DNA from: Acinetobacter lwoffii | GTDB taxonomy: Bacteria; Pseudomonadota; Gammaproteobacteria; Pseudomonadales; Moraxellaceae | DNA length: 64,000 nucleotides | Assembly (NCBI RefSeq): GCF_029024105.1 | Contig: NZ_CP118963.1 | Coordinates: 2,232,001-2,296,000 of the forward strand | Reading direction: 5' to 3' | Shown: piece after piece, positions 24,903-34,194 of the stretch | Layout of the letters: each line of letters opens with the position of its first letter | Position numbering within the stretch: the first letter of the stretch is position 1 | Program-made: the position numbers and the translations under genes | The notes under the pieces: generated by a model | What the model was told of the DNA's origin: nothing | The model's database searches: none | Seen by the model: the letters and a program-made list of their open reading frames with translations, nothing else

Positions 24903-26177
24903 ATGTCTGAAGCAACTGGCAAGAAAGCCGTTTTACAGCTTGATGGCAAAGAAATTGAACTACCAATTTACAGCGGCACATTGGGCCCAGATGTAATCGA
25001 CGTTAAAGATGTGTTGGCTGCAGGTCACTTTACTTTTGATCCTGGTTTTATGGCGACAGCTGCGTGCGAGTCTAAAATCACGTTCATCGATGGTAACAAA
25101 GGTGTACTTTTACACCGCGGCTACCCAATCGATCAATTGGCGACTAAAGCTGATTACTTGGAAACTTGCTATTTATTGTTAAATGGCGAACTTCCAACTG
25201 CTGAGCAAAAAGAAGAATTTGACGCTAAAGTACGTAACCATACAATGGTTCACGATCAAGTTAGCCGTTTCTACAATGGTTTCCGTCGTGATGCGCATCC
25301 TATGGCGATCATGGTAGGTGTGGTTGGTGCGTTGTCTGCGTTCTATCACAACAACCTTGACATCGAAGATGTGAACCACCGTGAAATCACTGCAATTCGT
25401 TTAATCGCGAAGATTCCTACGCTGGCGGCTTGGAGCTACAAGTACACCATCGGTCAACCATTCGTTTACCCACGTAACGACCTTGGTTATGCAGAAAACT
25501 TCCTGCACATGATGTTTGCTACTCCTGCAGACCGTGATTATAAAGTTGATCCAATTCTTGCAAAAGCAATGGACCGTATTTTCACGCTTCATGCTGACCA
25601 CGAACAAAATGCGTCTACGTCTACAGTACGTTTAGCTGGTTCTACCGGTGCGAATCCGTATGCATGTATCGCTGCTGGTATCTCTGCACTTTGGGGTCCT
25701 GCTCACGGCGGCGCGAACGAAGCTGTTCTTAAGATGCTTGACGAAATCGGCACTGTAGAAAACGTTGCTGGCTTCATGGAAAAAGTAAAAACTAAAGAAG
25801 TTAAACTAATGGGCTTCGGTCACCGAGTTTACAAAAACTTCGATCCACGTGCGAAAGTAATGAAAGAAACTTGTGACGAAGTTCTTGGTGCACTTGGCAT
25901 CAATGATCCACAGCTTGCATTGGCTATGGAACTTGAACGTATCGCGCTTTCTGACGAATACTTCATCAAGCGTAACCTATACCCGAACGTAGACTTCTAC
26001 TCAGGTATCATCCTTAAAGCGATTGGTATCCCGACAGAAATGTTTACTGTGATCTTCGCGCTTGCACGTACTGTTGGCTGGATCAGCCACTGGTTAGAAA
26101 TGCACAGCGGTCCTTACAAGATCGGTCGTCCTCGTCAGCTTTATACTGGCGAAGTTCAACGCGATATCGTTCGTTAA
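24903..26177 (+). CDS. gltA: Citrate synthase
   Basis: Citrate synthase condenses acetyl-CoA with oxaloacetate to start the TCA cycle. The 424-residue product is of the hexameric, NADH-sensitive gram-negative type by length and N-terminal domain (LQLDGKEIELPIYSGTLGPD). Catalytic motifs are LHADHEQNASTSTVR, MGFGHRVYKNFDPRA and the C-terminal GWISHWLEMH. An AGGAGATCTATTGA region precedes the ATG. It is divergent from sdhCDAB across a 1-kb spacer and ends before a strong terminator. Confidence 0.98.
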   Translation: MSEATGKKAVLQLDGKEIELPIYSGTLGPDVIDVKDVLAAGHFTFDPGFMATAACESKITFIDGNKGVLLHRGYPIDQLATKADYLETCYLLLNGELPTAEQKEEFDAKVRNHTMVHDQVSRFYNGFRRDAHPMAIMVGVVGALSAFYHNNLDIEDVNHREITAIRLIAKIPTLAAWSYKYTIGQPFVYPRNDLGYAENFLHMMFATPADRDYKVDPILAKAMDRIFTLHADHEQNASTSTVRLAGSTGANPYACIAAGISALWGPAHGGANEAVLKMLDEIGTVENVAGFMEKVKTKEVKLMGFGHRVYKNFDPRAKVMKETCDEVLGALGINDPQLALAMELERIALSDEYFIKRNLYPNVDFYSGIILKAIGIPTEMFTVIFALARTVGWISHWLEMHSGPYKIGRPRQLYTGEVQRDIVR

Positions 26178-26202
26178 TTCGAACCGCGTCGAAAGACTCA
26201 AG

Positions 26203-26229
26203 AAAACCACCCACCCGGGTGGTTTTTTT
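26203..26229 (+). terminator. gltA terminator
   Basis: AACCACCC/GGGTGGTT (26205-26224), with a 4-base loop, is followed by a T-run. Confidence 0.92.
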
Positions 26230-26333
26230 AGCACTGACAAAAGCCTACAAAAAATTGACCTGAAACGTTTTAAAATGAATATATCAAAATCATATTCACG
26301 GATTAAGTCACCTAAAAACAGGACGTATATTGA

Positions 26334-26837
26334 ATGCTGTTGTATTTTCTGCCCTTTATTTTGAGACTGGTTCGTTTTGAACAGTTTAAGTGCCGCAGTT
26401 TAACGTCTGGTGAAATCAAAATTTCCCAACGAGTATTTGGCAACCTGATCGATTATTCCCGCGTTAAAATCATGAATCACCCCTACCTGCCCTGGCAATC
26501 CAAACATGTCATTATGGCGCCCAGTGGCTACATACATGTACGCAATTTAAATTATCGGGAAGATTATTCACGCGAGAGTTTATCTTATCAAGCGCTCTTT
26601 ATTCATGAGATGGCGCATATTTATCAACACCAATGCCGCATCAATGTGCTTTTAAAAGGCGCATTTTTACAAAGTGCTTATTTTCTTAGCTTGGGAAAAT
26701 ATAATCCGTACAAATATCAATTTAATCCCAACAAATCATTTTCAACCTACAATATTGAACAGCAAGGCGATATTGCCCGGGATATTTTTCTAAAAAAAAT
26801 TCCGAATATTATTTTAAACTCACAAATAAACAGATGA
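26334..26837 (+). CDS. Small HExxH zincin-like protein of unknown function
   Basis: The 167-residue product contains FIHEMAHIYQHQ (HEMAH at 91-95), the HExxH metal site of zinc peptidases. Before it are LTSGEIKISQRVFGNLIDYSRVKI and IMAPSGYIHV, which I recognise from proteins often labelled 'Vgr-related' or 'zinc protease'; that match is from memory. The N-terminal 14 residues are hydrophobic and could be a short membrane segment. A third zinc ligand may be the Glu in IEQQGDIARD (about 142), but this is a guess. There are no secretion-system genes nearby; gltA is upstream with its own terminator. The function is unknown. Confidence 0.75.
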   Translation: MLLYFLPFILRLVRFEQFKCRSLTSGEIKISQRVFGNLIDYSRVKIMNHPYLPWQSKHVIMAPSGYIHVRNLNYREDYSRESLSYQALFIHEMAHIYQHQCRINVLLKGAFLQSAYFLSLGKYNPYKYQFNPNKSFSTYNIEQQGDIARDIFLKKIPNIILNSQINR

Positions 26838-27209
26838 TATTTAATCAGTTTAATTCCAAAGAAAATAGATAAGGCATATTTTAAAAGCCAAAATTTCGAC
26901 TTCAATCTTTAAATCTATATAAGCCTAGATGCATAAAAAATCAGCATATTTTCTAATTTTATATAATAACTTTTTCACTCAATGCCTGTTCTGCTAAATC
27001 AGCTCTAGCTTATCGATAAAATTTCGATAAAATAAGCCGGTATGATTATTTTGCATCGCAGATTAAGATTCAATGATCATGCGATAAAAAGTTTTTTTAT
27101 TTAAGCCATTTGGCATTTTATGAATATCGATGTGCACTCAACTGGATAATTAGAATTATAAAAATCAGTAATTTAGTGTATCAACCTATAGGAATAGGAT
27201 TTACTTGGA
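26838..27209. other. Intergenic region before nadE
   Basis: This is AT-rich. A short dyad, GCTTAT/ATAAGC, at about 27008-27037 encloses a direct repeat of CGATAAAAT. I see no gene or clear terminator. AGGAATAGG about 15-25 bases before the nadE start is a possible ribosome-binding region. Confidence 0.4.
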
Positions 27210-28835
27210 ATGAAAAGTTTTAAAATTGCAATTGCTCAATTCTCTCCACATGTGGGCAATCTGGATGCAAATACGCAAAAAATGATTGATCTGGCGAATC
27301 AGGCTAAAAAAGATAAAGCGGATCTGATTATCTTTCCTGAACTTTCAACGCTGGGCTACCCTGCAGAAGACTTATTAATTCGCCCGAGCCTGGTGAAACG
27401 CACCAAAGCGGCTTTTGAAAAACTGACTGAAGTAAAAGATATTGTCATGGTCTTTGGTTTTGTTAATCAAACTGAAGATGGTCAGCGTTATAACTCGGCT
27501 GCTGTCATGAAAGATGGCGAAGTACTGGGTGTTTATAACAAGCAAGTGTTGCCAAACTATGGCGTATTTGATGAAAAGCGTTATTTTGGCGAAGGTCATC
27601 AGCATCTGGTTTTTGAGTATCTTGGACATAAATTTGGCGTACTGATCTGTGAAGATGTCTGGTCTTTAGCCACTGTTCAGCAACTGGCAAAATTGAATAT
27701 CGACACAGCTTTGGTACTGAATGCATCGCCATATGAAGTGGGTAAACCACAACATCGCATTGAAACCATGGCGGCCTTGGTCAAACAGCTAAATATCAAT
27801 CTGGTGTACTGTAACCAGGTCGGTGGCCAAGATGATCTGATCTTTGACGGTACCAGTTTTGTGCTCAACAAATCTGGCGAGGTGGCTTTACAGGCACCAA
27901 CTTTCCAGGAAAATCTGGCAATTGCAGAATTTAATGCTGAACAGCTGCAATTCAGCAAAGGCGCAATTGCACCTGCTTTAGACACCATGGCTGAGATTTA
28001 TCAAAGCCTGGTCATGGCCACACGTGATTATGTACAACGCTCTGGCTTCCCAGGTGTGATTCTGGGCCTGTCTGGCGGGATTGACTCTGCCCTGACCCTG
28101 GCGATTGCTGTAGATGCGCTTGGTGCAGACAAAGTTCAAGCCGTGATGATGCCTTATACCTATACCGCACAAATCAGTGTAGAAGATGCAGCGGCTCAAG
28201 CCAAAAATATGGGCGTGACTTTCGGTATTGCCGAAATCAATCCAGTGGTAAGCGGCTTTATGCAGGTGCTATTCCCATTCTTTGGCAATGCTCCAGTCGA
28301 TGCCACCGAGGAAAACCTGCAAGCACGTTCACGTGGCACCTTATTGATGGCCCTGTCTAATAAATTCGGTAATCTGGTGCTGGCAACCGGTAATAAATCT
28401 GAACTAGCTGTCGGTTATTGCACCCTGTATGGCGATATGGTCGGTGGTTATGCAGTTCTGAAAGATGTATATAAAACCATTGTGTTTGAACTGGCGAAGT
28501 ATCGTAACAGCATTTCAGAAATTCCAGTGATTCCGGAACGTGTGATTACCCGCCCACCTTCAGCAGAACTGCGTCCGGATCAGGTCGATCAAGACTCTTT
28601 GCCTGCTTATGACATTCTAGATGCGATCTTGTACTCTTATATTGAAGAAGATATGAGTCAAGACGATATCATTGCCAAAGGCTTTGATGCTGAAGTCGTG
28701 AAAAAAGTGATTCGTCTGGTTGATATCAATGAGTACAAGCGCCGCCAAGGTGCCATTGGACCACGTATCAGTTCACGTTCTTATGGTCGTGAGCGTCGTT
28801 ATCCAATCGTCAATGGATGGAAAGCAGGTAGCTAA
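27210..28835 (+). CDS. nadE: Glutamine-dependent NAD+ synthetase
   Basis: NadE amidates nicotinic acid adenine dinucleotide to NAD+, using ammonia tunnelled from glutamine. The 541 residues have two domains. An N-terminal nitrilase-type amidase (about 1-250) has FPELSTLGYPAEDLL (catalytic Glu) and VLICEDVW (nucleophile Cys). A C-terminal synthetase domain has the ATP-binding GLSGGIDSALTLAIA and ATGNKSELAVGYCTLYGD. The gene has its own terminator and looks monocistronic. Confidence 0.97.
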   Translation: MKSFKIAIAQFSPHVGNLDANTQKMIDLANQAKKDKADLIIFPELSTLGYPAEDLLIRPSLVKRTKAAFEKLTEVKDIVMVFGFVNQTEDGQRYNSAAVMKDGEVLGVYNKQVLPNYGVFDEKRYFGEGHQHLVFEYLGHKFGVLICEDVWSLATVQQLAKLNIDTALVLNASPYEVGKPQHRIETMAALVKQLNINLVYCNQVGGQDDLIFDGTSFVLNKSGEVALQAPTFQENLAIAEFNAEQLQFSKGAIAPALDTMAEIYQSLVMATRDYVQRSGFPGVILGLSGGIDSALTLAIAVDALGADKVQAVMMPYTYTAQISVEDAAAQAKNMGVTFGIAEINPVVSGFMQVLFPFFGNAPVDATEENLQARSRGTLLMALSNKFGNLVLATGNKSELAVGYCTLYGDMVGGYAVLKDVYKTIVFELAKYRNSISEIPVIPERVITRPPSAELRPDQVDQDSLPAYDILDAILYSYIEEDMSQDDIIAKGFDAEVVKKVIRLVDINEYKRRQGAIGPRISSRSYGRERRYPIVNGWKAGS

Positions 28836-28861
28836 ATTCTGCTCTCAATGATGTAAATCAG

Positions 28862-28894
28862 AATCGTCCAAGTGAATGCTTGGGCGATTTTTTT
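28862..28894 (+). terminator. nadE terminator
   Basis: AATCGTCCAAG and CTTGGGCGATT pair over about 11 bp (one G-T), followed by seven T. Confidence 0.9.
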
Positions 28895-29012
28895 ATGCGA
28901 CAGTAAAATGAAGATCAGACTCAACATTAAGGAAAAATGATGTTTTGAGAAATCTGAAAAAATTAGTGGATGCTTCAAATATTTTTTATAGTTTGCAGTA
29001 CTTTTTAAAAGA

Positions 29013-29047
29013 CAAAAAAAGAGACCAAGCTGAGAGCTTGGTCTTTT
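29013..29047 (-). terminator. Terminator after tRNA-Met
   Basis: GACCAAGC/GCTTGGTC (29023-29043) lies immediately after the tRNA 3' end on the minus strand and is followed there by CTCTTTTTTT. Confidence 0.85.
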
Positions 29048-29051
29048 AAAA

Positions 29052-29128
29052 TGGTGGCTATGACGAGACTTGAACTTGTGACCCCCGCATTATGAGTGCG
29101 GTGCTCTAACCAACTGAGCTACATAGCC
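29052..29128 (-). tRNA. tRNA-Met (anticodon CAT)
   Basis: The minus strand folds as a standard 77-nt tRNA. The acceptor stem is GGCTATG/CATAGCC and the D-arm is AGCTCAGTTGGTTAGAGC. The anticodon stem CCGCA/TGCGG has the loop CTCATAA (anticodon CAT), and the T-arm contains GTTCAAGTC. The CCA end is encoded. The Watson-Crick 1-72 pair points to elongator tRNA-Met rather than the initiator. TilS-modified tRNA-Ile(CAT) shares the anticodon, but the overall sequence fits Met better. Confidence 0.93.
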
Positions 29129-29303
29129 GTAAACTGTGTGCGCATTATCGTAATTTCAGCTTCTATCGTCAAGCATTTTAAAACACAAATGTTCAGTCTT
29201 TATGCAAATACGGAATAAACTTTTAAATTTTAAACAAAAAAGGGTTTTTTAGTATGTAATTCACGCATTCATAGCACCATTTAATTCTTCGAGGAATCAT
29301 TAG

Positions 29304-29708
29304 ATGTATAAAATCAAAATATTTATTTTACTCATTGGCCTTTCAAGTCTGAGTGCCTGCCAGACCATCTCGCCTATTTTCGTAGATTATAATGGCGTCA
29401 GACGTGATGTGGCACAGTGGATTAATCAGCAGCAACTGATGAGCATGCAGCAGAAAAGGTCTTTGGCACAACTCAGCAGAGCACAGCAGAAAATCGAGCG
29501 CTATCCGGAATATGATCAGAGCCAACGACTGGCGGTAACCCGGGAAAATCAGATTGCATTACATTGTGCGCGTTTACATGTGACAGAACATAAAATCCGG
29601 CAGCTACAGCAAAAAATTTATGCAGGTGAAGCTCAAACAATTTTAAATCGCTATGAACAGCTGTCACCGCAAATAAAATTAGACCCGACCTCTATTCGAT
29701 GTGATTAA
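29304..29708 (+). CDS. Small putative lipoprotein
   Basis: This 134-residue protein has a clear lipoprotein signal: MYKIKIFILLIGLSSLSAC with LSAC as lipobox and Cys19 as the lipidated residue. The mature part is rich in Gln, Arg and Leu and mainly helical, with the two additional Cys residues far apart (about 89 and 133). I do not recognise the family. GAGGAAT precedes the ATG by about 8 bases. The lipobox predicts an envelope location; the role is unknown. Confidence 0.8.
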   Translation: MYKIKIFILLIGLSSLSACQTISPIFVDYNGVRRDVAQWINQQQLMSMQQKRSLAQLSRAQQKIERYPEYDQSQRLAVTRENQIALHCARLHVTEHKIRQLQQKIYAGEAQTILNRYEQLSPQIKLDPTSIRCD

Positions 29709-29948
29709 TCACTGTCTTAGGCTATCACATTAATTACATATAAATTATTAACTTAGGCTAAATAAATCACCCAATTAAATAGCTCTAAACAGGTGCTTCA
29801 TTTTTTAATCTATTAGACATTATACCTATGTATTTACTTGGTTTTATTTTTATACAATACAGGCTATGATCAAAGTATAAACAACTATTCGTACCCGGTT
29901 TAACGCGTCATAATTTTATAACTCTAAATTCCCCTCAGGAGAATTCTA

Positions 29949-30389
29949 ATGCCTTTTGAACATATTTTAGTACCTGTTGACGGTTCAGAAACATCGTATG
30001 CTGCAGTGGATAAAGCTGTAGAAATTGCCAAAGCATTTAACAGTAAAGTCACAGTGGTTCAAGTGCTGGCACTGGACCCTTATATCGCTGCGGAATATAT
30101 CTCTGCGGCACAAACCAATGACCTGATTGAACGTGCCCGTACTTCCATCCTGAAAACGCTGGATGAAGCCAAAGCAAAATTCTCTGGTGCCGGTGTTGAA
30201 GTGGATACACAGCTCCTTGAGGGTCAGGTAATTTATAGCGAGATTGTCAAAGCAGCTAAAGATTTAAATTCTGACCTGATCGTGATTGGTTCCCATGGTC
30301 GCACGGGCTTCAAAAAGCTGTTCCTTGGCAGCGTAGCGCAAAGCATTCTCGGCCAAGCGGATATCCCAGTAATGGTGATTCGCAACTAA
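29949..30389 (+). CDS. Universal stress protein (UspA family)
   Basis: This single-domain Usp of 146 residues begins with FEHILVPVDGSETSYAAVDKA and ends in IVIGSHGRTGFKKLFLGSVAQSIL...PVMVIR. The latter carries the G-x2-G-x9-G-S nucleotide-binding signature of ATP-binding Usp proteins. These are small cytoplasmic proteins induced by starvation and oxidative or acid stress; the substrate or partner is generally unknown. The gene has a good CAGGAGA ribosome-binding site and its own terminator. Confidence 0.95.
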   Translation: MPFEHILVPVDGSETSYAAVDKAVEIAKAFNSKVTVVQVLALDPYIAAEYISAAQTNDLIERARTSILKTLDEAKAKFSGAGVEVDTQLLEGQVIYSEIVKAAKDLNSDLIVIGSHGRTGFKKLFLGSVAQSILGQADIPVMVIRN

Positions 30390-30399
30390 GTTATGTTTA

Positions 30400-30435
30400 A
30401 AATCCCCACTTTTCACCAAGTGGGGATTTCTTTTA
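30400..30435 (+). terminator. Terminator between usp and the convergent atl gene
   Basis: AAATCCCCACTT/AAGTGGGGATTT form a perfect 12-bp stem with a 6-base loop, followed by TCTTTT. Confidence 0.92.
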
Positions 30436-30780
30436 TATCTTGACCAGACAATCCCATTGATAGCGTTTTAAATCCAAGCGATCACCTTTAAGAAAAATTC
30501 CTTCCTGCATGAGTTTTTGCTGCTGGATATTCTGGCCATGTTCGTCCAGTTGCTTCACACTGATTTTCGCCTGGGCATTGATCACCCGATACCAAGGAAT
30601 ATCAGTGTCCGAATCTAGATGACTTAATACCCGTCCGACCAATCGCGCATGTTTGGGTAAACCTGCCAGTCTAGCAATCTGTCCGTAGGTGGCGACTTTG
30701 GCATACGGAATCTGATTGACCACAGCCAAAATCATTTCTGCCATTTCCTGACTGGCTGAACTTGTCTGGGTCATTTTCAT
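30433..30780 (-). CDS. Alkyltransferase-like protein (MGMT-related, no active-site Cys)
   Basis: This 115-residue protein is the DNA-binding domain of O6-alkylguanine-DNA alkyltransferases: IPYAKVATYGQIARLAGLPKHARLVGRVL includes the helix-turn-helix and the nucleotide-flipping Arg. The catalytic PCHR motif reads IPWYRVINAQ, with Trp63 in place of the Cys. That is the signature of ATL proteins such as E. coli YbaZ, which bind bulky O6-alkylguanine lesions and hand them to nucleotide excision repair instead of repairing them directly. Length and motif fit the family well. Confidence 0.9.
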   Translation of the reverse strand: MKMTQTSSASQEMAEMILAVVNQIPYAKVATYGQIARLAGLPKHARLVGRVLSHLDSDTDIPWYRVINAQAKISVKQLDEHGQNIQQQKLMQEGIFLKGDRLDLKRYQWDCLVKI

Positions 30781-30933
30781 CTCATTAATAGCTTATTTAA
30801 ATCAAAAATCACAATCCACCCCCAGTAAAAAAGCTATAGGAGAGTGATTAAGCCTGATGAAATACGCTGATTCAAGCTCTCATCTCACTATAAAAACCAA
30901 TCTAACAGTCTCTTGATCTTCTAAGTTTTATCT

Positions 30934-32433
30934 TTAGAAATTATCCGGATTTTCTAAGCGTTTTACTTCCTGAACCTTATCTGGATGATGCACCGTGGCA
31001 ACGCCATCTGCATCTTTCTGATCAATCAGAATTTCTGGCTGAAAGATAGTAATAGTCTCATTTCCTTTGGCATCTTCTCCGACAATATAGCGAAAACCCT
31101 TACGATTCATTTTATGGCACATGCGTTGATACCAACCTTTAAAGCCCTGTGTCTCTTCATTGGGATTATAATAAAAGGCATTCATGACCGCAGGTAGGCC
31201 CAAGCCGCACACCACACCGGACAACAGCACCACAATAAAGGTATAACCCACCAGAATACTGCTATAGGCTTCCAGCTGAGGAATATTGGCGACCGCCAGA
31301 ATTAAGGCCAAAGAAATCCCGCCACGTACCCCGCCCCAAGACAGGATGGTCAAACTACCGTTATAGCTTTTCTTGCTGACTTTTGGGAACATAGCAAAGG
31401 CCAGATAGTTGGCTGCAAAACGGGCCAGATGCAGAATCACAAAGGCCACCATCCCGCCCAGAACCAGACTGGTACTCAAGTCCAGAATAAACAATTCCAG
31501 ACCGATCAGAGTAAACAGGAATGAATTGATAATTCCCTCAACCGTATGCCAGAAATGATTAACGTCACCAATTTCGGCATCTGCTAGGATTTCTTTCCAT
31601 TTATTGCCAACAATCAAACCACCAATCACACAGGCAATTGGCGCGGAAGCATGTGCCAGCAAAGCCACCAGATAGGAACCACAAGCTAGCAAGGCCGTGG
31701 TCAAAATCAGAGATTCCATTTCATGCTTACCGCGCAAAATCCGCAAGATCGCAAAACCGAATCCGAGACCAATCAGCACTGCCACGACAATCTCATAAAG
31801 CAAGGTTTGCAGTACTGCCAGTATCGTAAAGTTTTCACCTTGCAGGACATTAAGTAAGGTCATAAATAAGGCAATACACATTGCATCATTAAATAACGAC
31901 TCACCTTCCAATTTAACGATCAAATGATGCGGTGCGCGAACCGAACTCAATACGCCTTTGATACCGATCGGATCTGTAGCGCCTAAAGCCGCCCCTAGCA
32001 AAAGCAAAACCAGCAAGTCAACATGCTTACCAATCAGGAACTGATAACCATACAACACTACGCCAAAGAACACTGCACAGAACACCAAAGCCAGACCGGC
32101 CAGAATACTGATCGGCCGCCAGTGATTACGTAAATCCGAAACTTTAAATTTCAGCGCAGATGAGGTCAGGATAAAACAGATCACACCATTGATCAGAAAA
32201 TCATAGAAATCGACGTGACGAACAGCCTGCTCGATATTGTCAATATTGATGCTAAAGAATGGATTGCCATGCAGTAAACTGGCGCCCCACTGCAAAATGA
32301 AAACAAAGATTGCCGAGACAATAGGGACACCAATCGCTTGCGGAAAACCCAAAACACGCTTATTAAACATCGTCGTAGCAATGGACAGGGCAAATACGAC
32401 TGTGAGTAGCTGAAGAAAAAAGAAATTTCCCAT
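30934..32433 (-). CDS. Cation/proton antiporter, CPA1 (NhaP) type
   Basis: This 499-residue integral membrane protein has about 12 hydrophobic helices and a hydrophilic C-terminal tail of about 90 residues. LGAALGATDPIGIKGVL and LEGESLFNDAMCIALF (the ND pair) are the ion-binding motifs of CPA1 Na+(K+)/H+ antiporters. The gene likely serves pH and sodium homeostasis at the inner membrane; the ion specificity cannot be read from sequence. TAGGAAA precedes the ATG. It appears monocistronic. Confidence 0.92.
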   Translation of the reverse strand: MGNFFFLQLLTVVFALSIATTMFNKRVLGFPQAIGVPIVSAIFVFILQWGASLLHGNPFFSINIDNIEQAVRHVDFYDFLINGVICFILTSSALKFKVSDLRNHWRPISILAGLALVFCAVFFGVVLYGYQFLIGKHVDLLVLLLLGAALGATDPIGIKGVLSSVRAPHHLIVKLEGESLFNDAMCIALFMTLLNVLQGENFTILAVLQTLLYEIVVAVLIGLGFGFAILRILRGKHEMESLILTTALLACGSYLVALLAHASAPIACVIGGLIVGNKWKEILADAEIGDVNHFWHTVEGIINSFLFTLIGLELFILDLSTSLVLGGMVAFVILHLARFAANYLAFAMFPKVSKKSYNGSLTILSWGGVRGGISLALILAVANIPQLEAYSSILVGYTFIVVLLSGVVCGLGLPAVMNAFYYNPNEETQGFKGWYQRMCHKMNRKGFRYIVGEDAKGNETITIFQPEILIDQKDADGVATVHHPDKVQEVKRLENPDNF

Positions 32434-32648
32434 TCGGTTTCCTAAAATCGGGCGATATGGAGCACTATGCGCCGAGAGGCGTTGTTAAAATAGAGATTTG
32501 AATAGCAAGGTATTCTGGCAAAACAAGTTTAGTCCGTTTTTTATCGAATTGAGTTAAGTTTCTTTTCAGTATTTTCGAATGATGATTTAACATACAGATC
32601 AGCACTCGGCTTTTGCTTTCCCATCATTCTATTTTGAATTTTTCTCCC

Positions 32649-33203
32649 ATGCATCAAACTGTCAAAACCATTTTTCGTCTCTGTTTTGCCAGCGTGATTT
32701 TTCTGATCACGTTGTCCTTATGTTTTACCTGCTTTGCTAAAATTCAGGAAATTCTGCAAGCAGAACAGCATTATCAGCAAGCCACCAGCATTCCCTTACA
32801 AAGTTCAACCGGGGAGCAGTATGTATTGGTGTCCAATAACCAGCGACCGGACAATGCCATTTTTATTCTGATTGCAGGAAATGGTTATGTGGCCAAAATC
32901 AACTGTGAACATTACAGCGCTTTATGTAGCGATGAAGACAATCAATCGCATACCCGTCAAATCCAGACTGTTGACTTAATCAAAGCGGGAAATCTGTTCT
33001 ATATTGAAAAAATCCAGTTCAGAGATAGCCGGACTGGCAAAGCAACTGCTTTAGAATATAACAAACAAGATATTCAGCAGTTTTATCAAAATGACATGAG
33101 CAACCTCAAATATACGGTCTTTGCAATTGCACTGTTTGCTTTGGCTGCATTATTCGTCAGTATCAAGATATTAAGAAATTTCCGGCGTTTTCTGCATAAA
33201 TAA
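32649..33203 (+). CDS. Uncharacterised protein with two membrane helices
   Basis: The protein (184 residues from the ATG at 32649) has an N-terminal membrane helix (about 8-30), an exposed region of about 120 residues, and a second helix near 150-172 followed by a basic tail (RNFRRFLHK). This suggests an inner-membrane protein with a periplasmic loop, whose two Cys (in INCEHYSALC) could form a disulfide. A TTG start at 32613 is possible but less likely; no strong ribosome-binding site is visible for either. I do not recognise the family. It converges on the metallopeptidase gene. Confidence 0.7.
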   Translation: MHQTVKTIFRLCFASVIFLITLSLCFTCFAKIQEILQAEQHYQQATSIPLQSSTGEQYVLVSNNQRPDNAIFILIAGNGYVAKINCEHYSALCSDEDNQSHTRQIQTVDLIKAGNLFYIEKIQFRDSRTGKATALEYNKQDIQQFYQNDMSNLKYTVFAIALFALAALFVSIKILRNFRRFLHK

Positions 33204-33230
33204 AAAAAGGAGCATCTGCTCCTTTTTTTA
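33202..33230. terminator. Bidirectional terminator
   Basis: AAAAAAAGGAGCA and TGCTCCTTTTTTT are perfect arms separated by two bases, between the convergent genes ending at 33203 and 33241. Confidence 0.92.
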
Positions 33231-33240
33231 TCGAAGTCAT

Positions 33241-34146
33241 TTAAATATTTTGATTAAAGGTATCACAATTCGCAACCTGACCGGATTTCAAGCCGGTATT
33301 AAACCATTGTACCCGCTGCGCGCTGCTGCCATGAGTAAAGCTGTCCGGCACCACCTGCCCGCGGGCACGTTTCTGCAAATAGTCATCGCCAATTTTATGA
33401 GCGGCATCCATCGCTTCCTGCACATCGCCCTGTTCCAAAAATTGGGTTCGCTCATGATTATGGTAAGCCCAGACGCCGGCCAGACAGTCTGCCTGCAATT
33501 CCTGACGCACTGAAAGCTGGTTACTTTGCACTTCGCTTGCTTGCTGACGCGCCTGTTGTACTTGAGAAGAAATACCTAAAATCGTCTGAATATGATGCCC
33601 CACTTCATGGGCCACAACATAGGCCAGCGCAAAATCCCCCGCCTGATCATTGCGGGAAAGTTCGGTGGCATTCTGTTCTCCGGTAATGCCCATTTGACTG
33701 CGCATATCTTTAAAGAATGCCGTATCGATATACACTTTCTGGTCTGTCGGACAGTAGAAAGGTCCCATGGCCGCCTGAGCCGTACCACAACCAGAATTCA
33801 CGATGCCGTTAAACAACACTAGTTTCGGTGGAACATACTGCTGATTTAACTGCTGCTGAAACACCTGATTCCAGGTATCTTCAGTATCTGCCAATACGGT
33901 GCCGACAAAATCAATCGACTCCTGCTGTTCTGGCGTGGGATTTTCCAGGCCACGTGTTTCTGCTGCACCCGATACACCCTGAGTGACCTGCTTGGTGGTT
34001 TGATAAGCCTGCTGTGGATCGACACCAAAAAACTTCCAGGCCACAAAGGCTACAATCAACCCAACAATACTGATTCCGCCAGCTTTGGCACCACCACCGC
34101 GACGGTCTTCTACATTGCTACTGACACGACGACCTTTCCAACGCAT
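33241..34146 (-). CDS. YpfJ-family neutral zinc metallopeptidase
   Basis: The product (301 residues) matches the YpfJ/zincin family (putative neutral zinc metallopeptidase). A basic N terminus with MRWKGRRVSSNVEDRRG is followed by a membrane helix (about 25-41). The catalytic domain has the metal motif HEVGHHIQ (HEVGH 180-184), ELQADCLAGVWA (third-ligand region) and SSAQRVQWFNTGLKSG at the end. It is probably anchored in the inner membrane with the catalytic domain outside the cytoplasm. The physiological substrate of the family is not established. The gene lies 48 bp after a DUF808 gene on the same strand. Confidence 0.93.
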   Translation of the reverse strand: MRWKGRRVSSNVEDRRGGGAKAGGISIVGLIVAFVAWKFFGVDPQQAYQTTKQVTQGVSGAAETRGLENPTPEQQESIDFVGTVLADTEDTWNQVFQQQLNQQYVPPKLVLFNGIVNSGCGTAQAAMGPFYCPTDQKVYIDTAFFKDMRSQMGITGEQNATELSRNDQAGDFALAYVVAHEVGHHIQTILGISSQVQQARQQASEVQSNQLSVRQELQADCLAGVWAYHNHERTQFLEQGDVQEAMDAAHKIGDDYLQKRARGQVVPDSFTHGSSAQRVQWFNTGLKSGQVANCDTFNQNI

Positions 34147-34194
34147 AGTCTTTTCCTTTTCTTAATCTGCTTAATATCCAGATATTTCCACACC

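Noticed and set aside
29052..29128. tRNA-Ile with a lysidine-modified CAT anticodon
   Set aside because: Same anticodon, but stem sequences fit elongator tRNA-Met; not fully excluded without a tRNA model.
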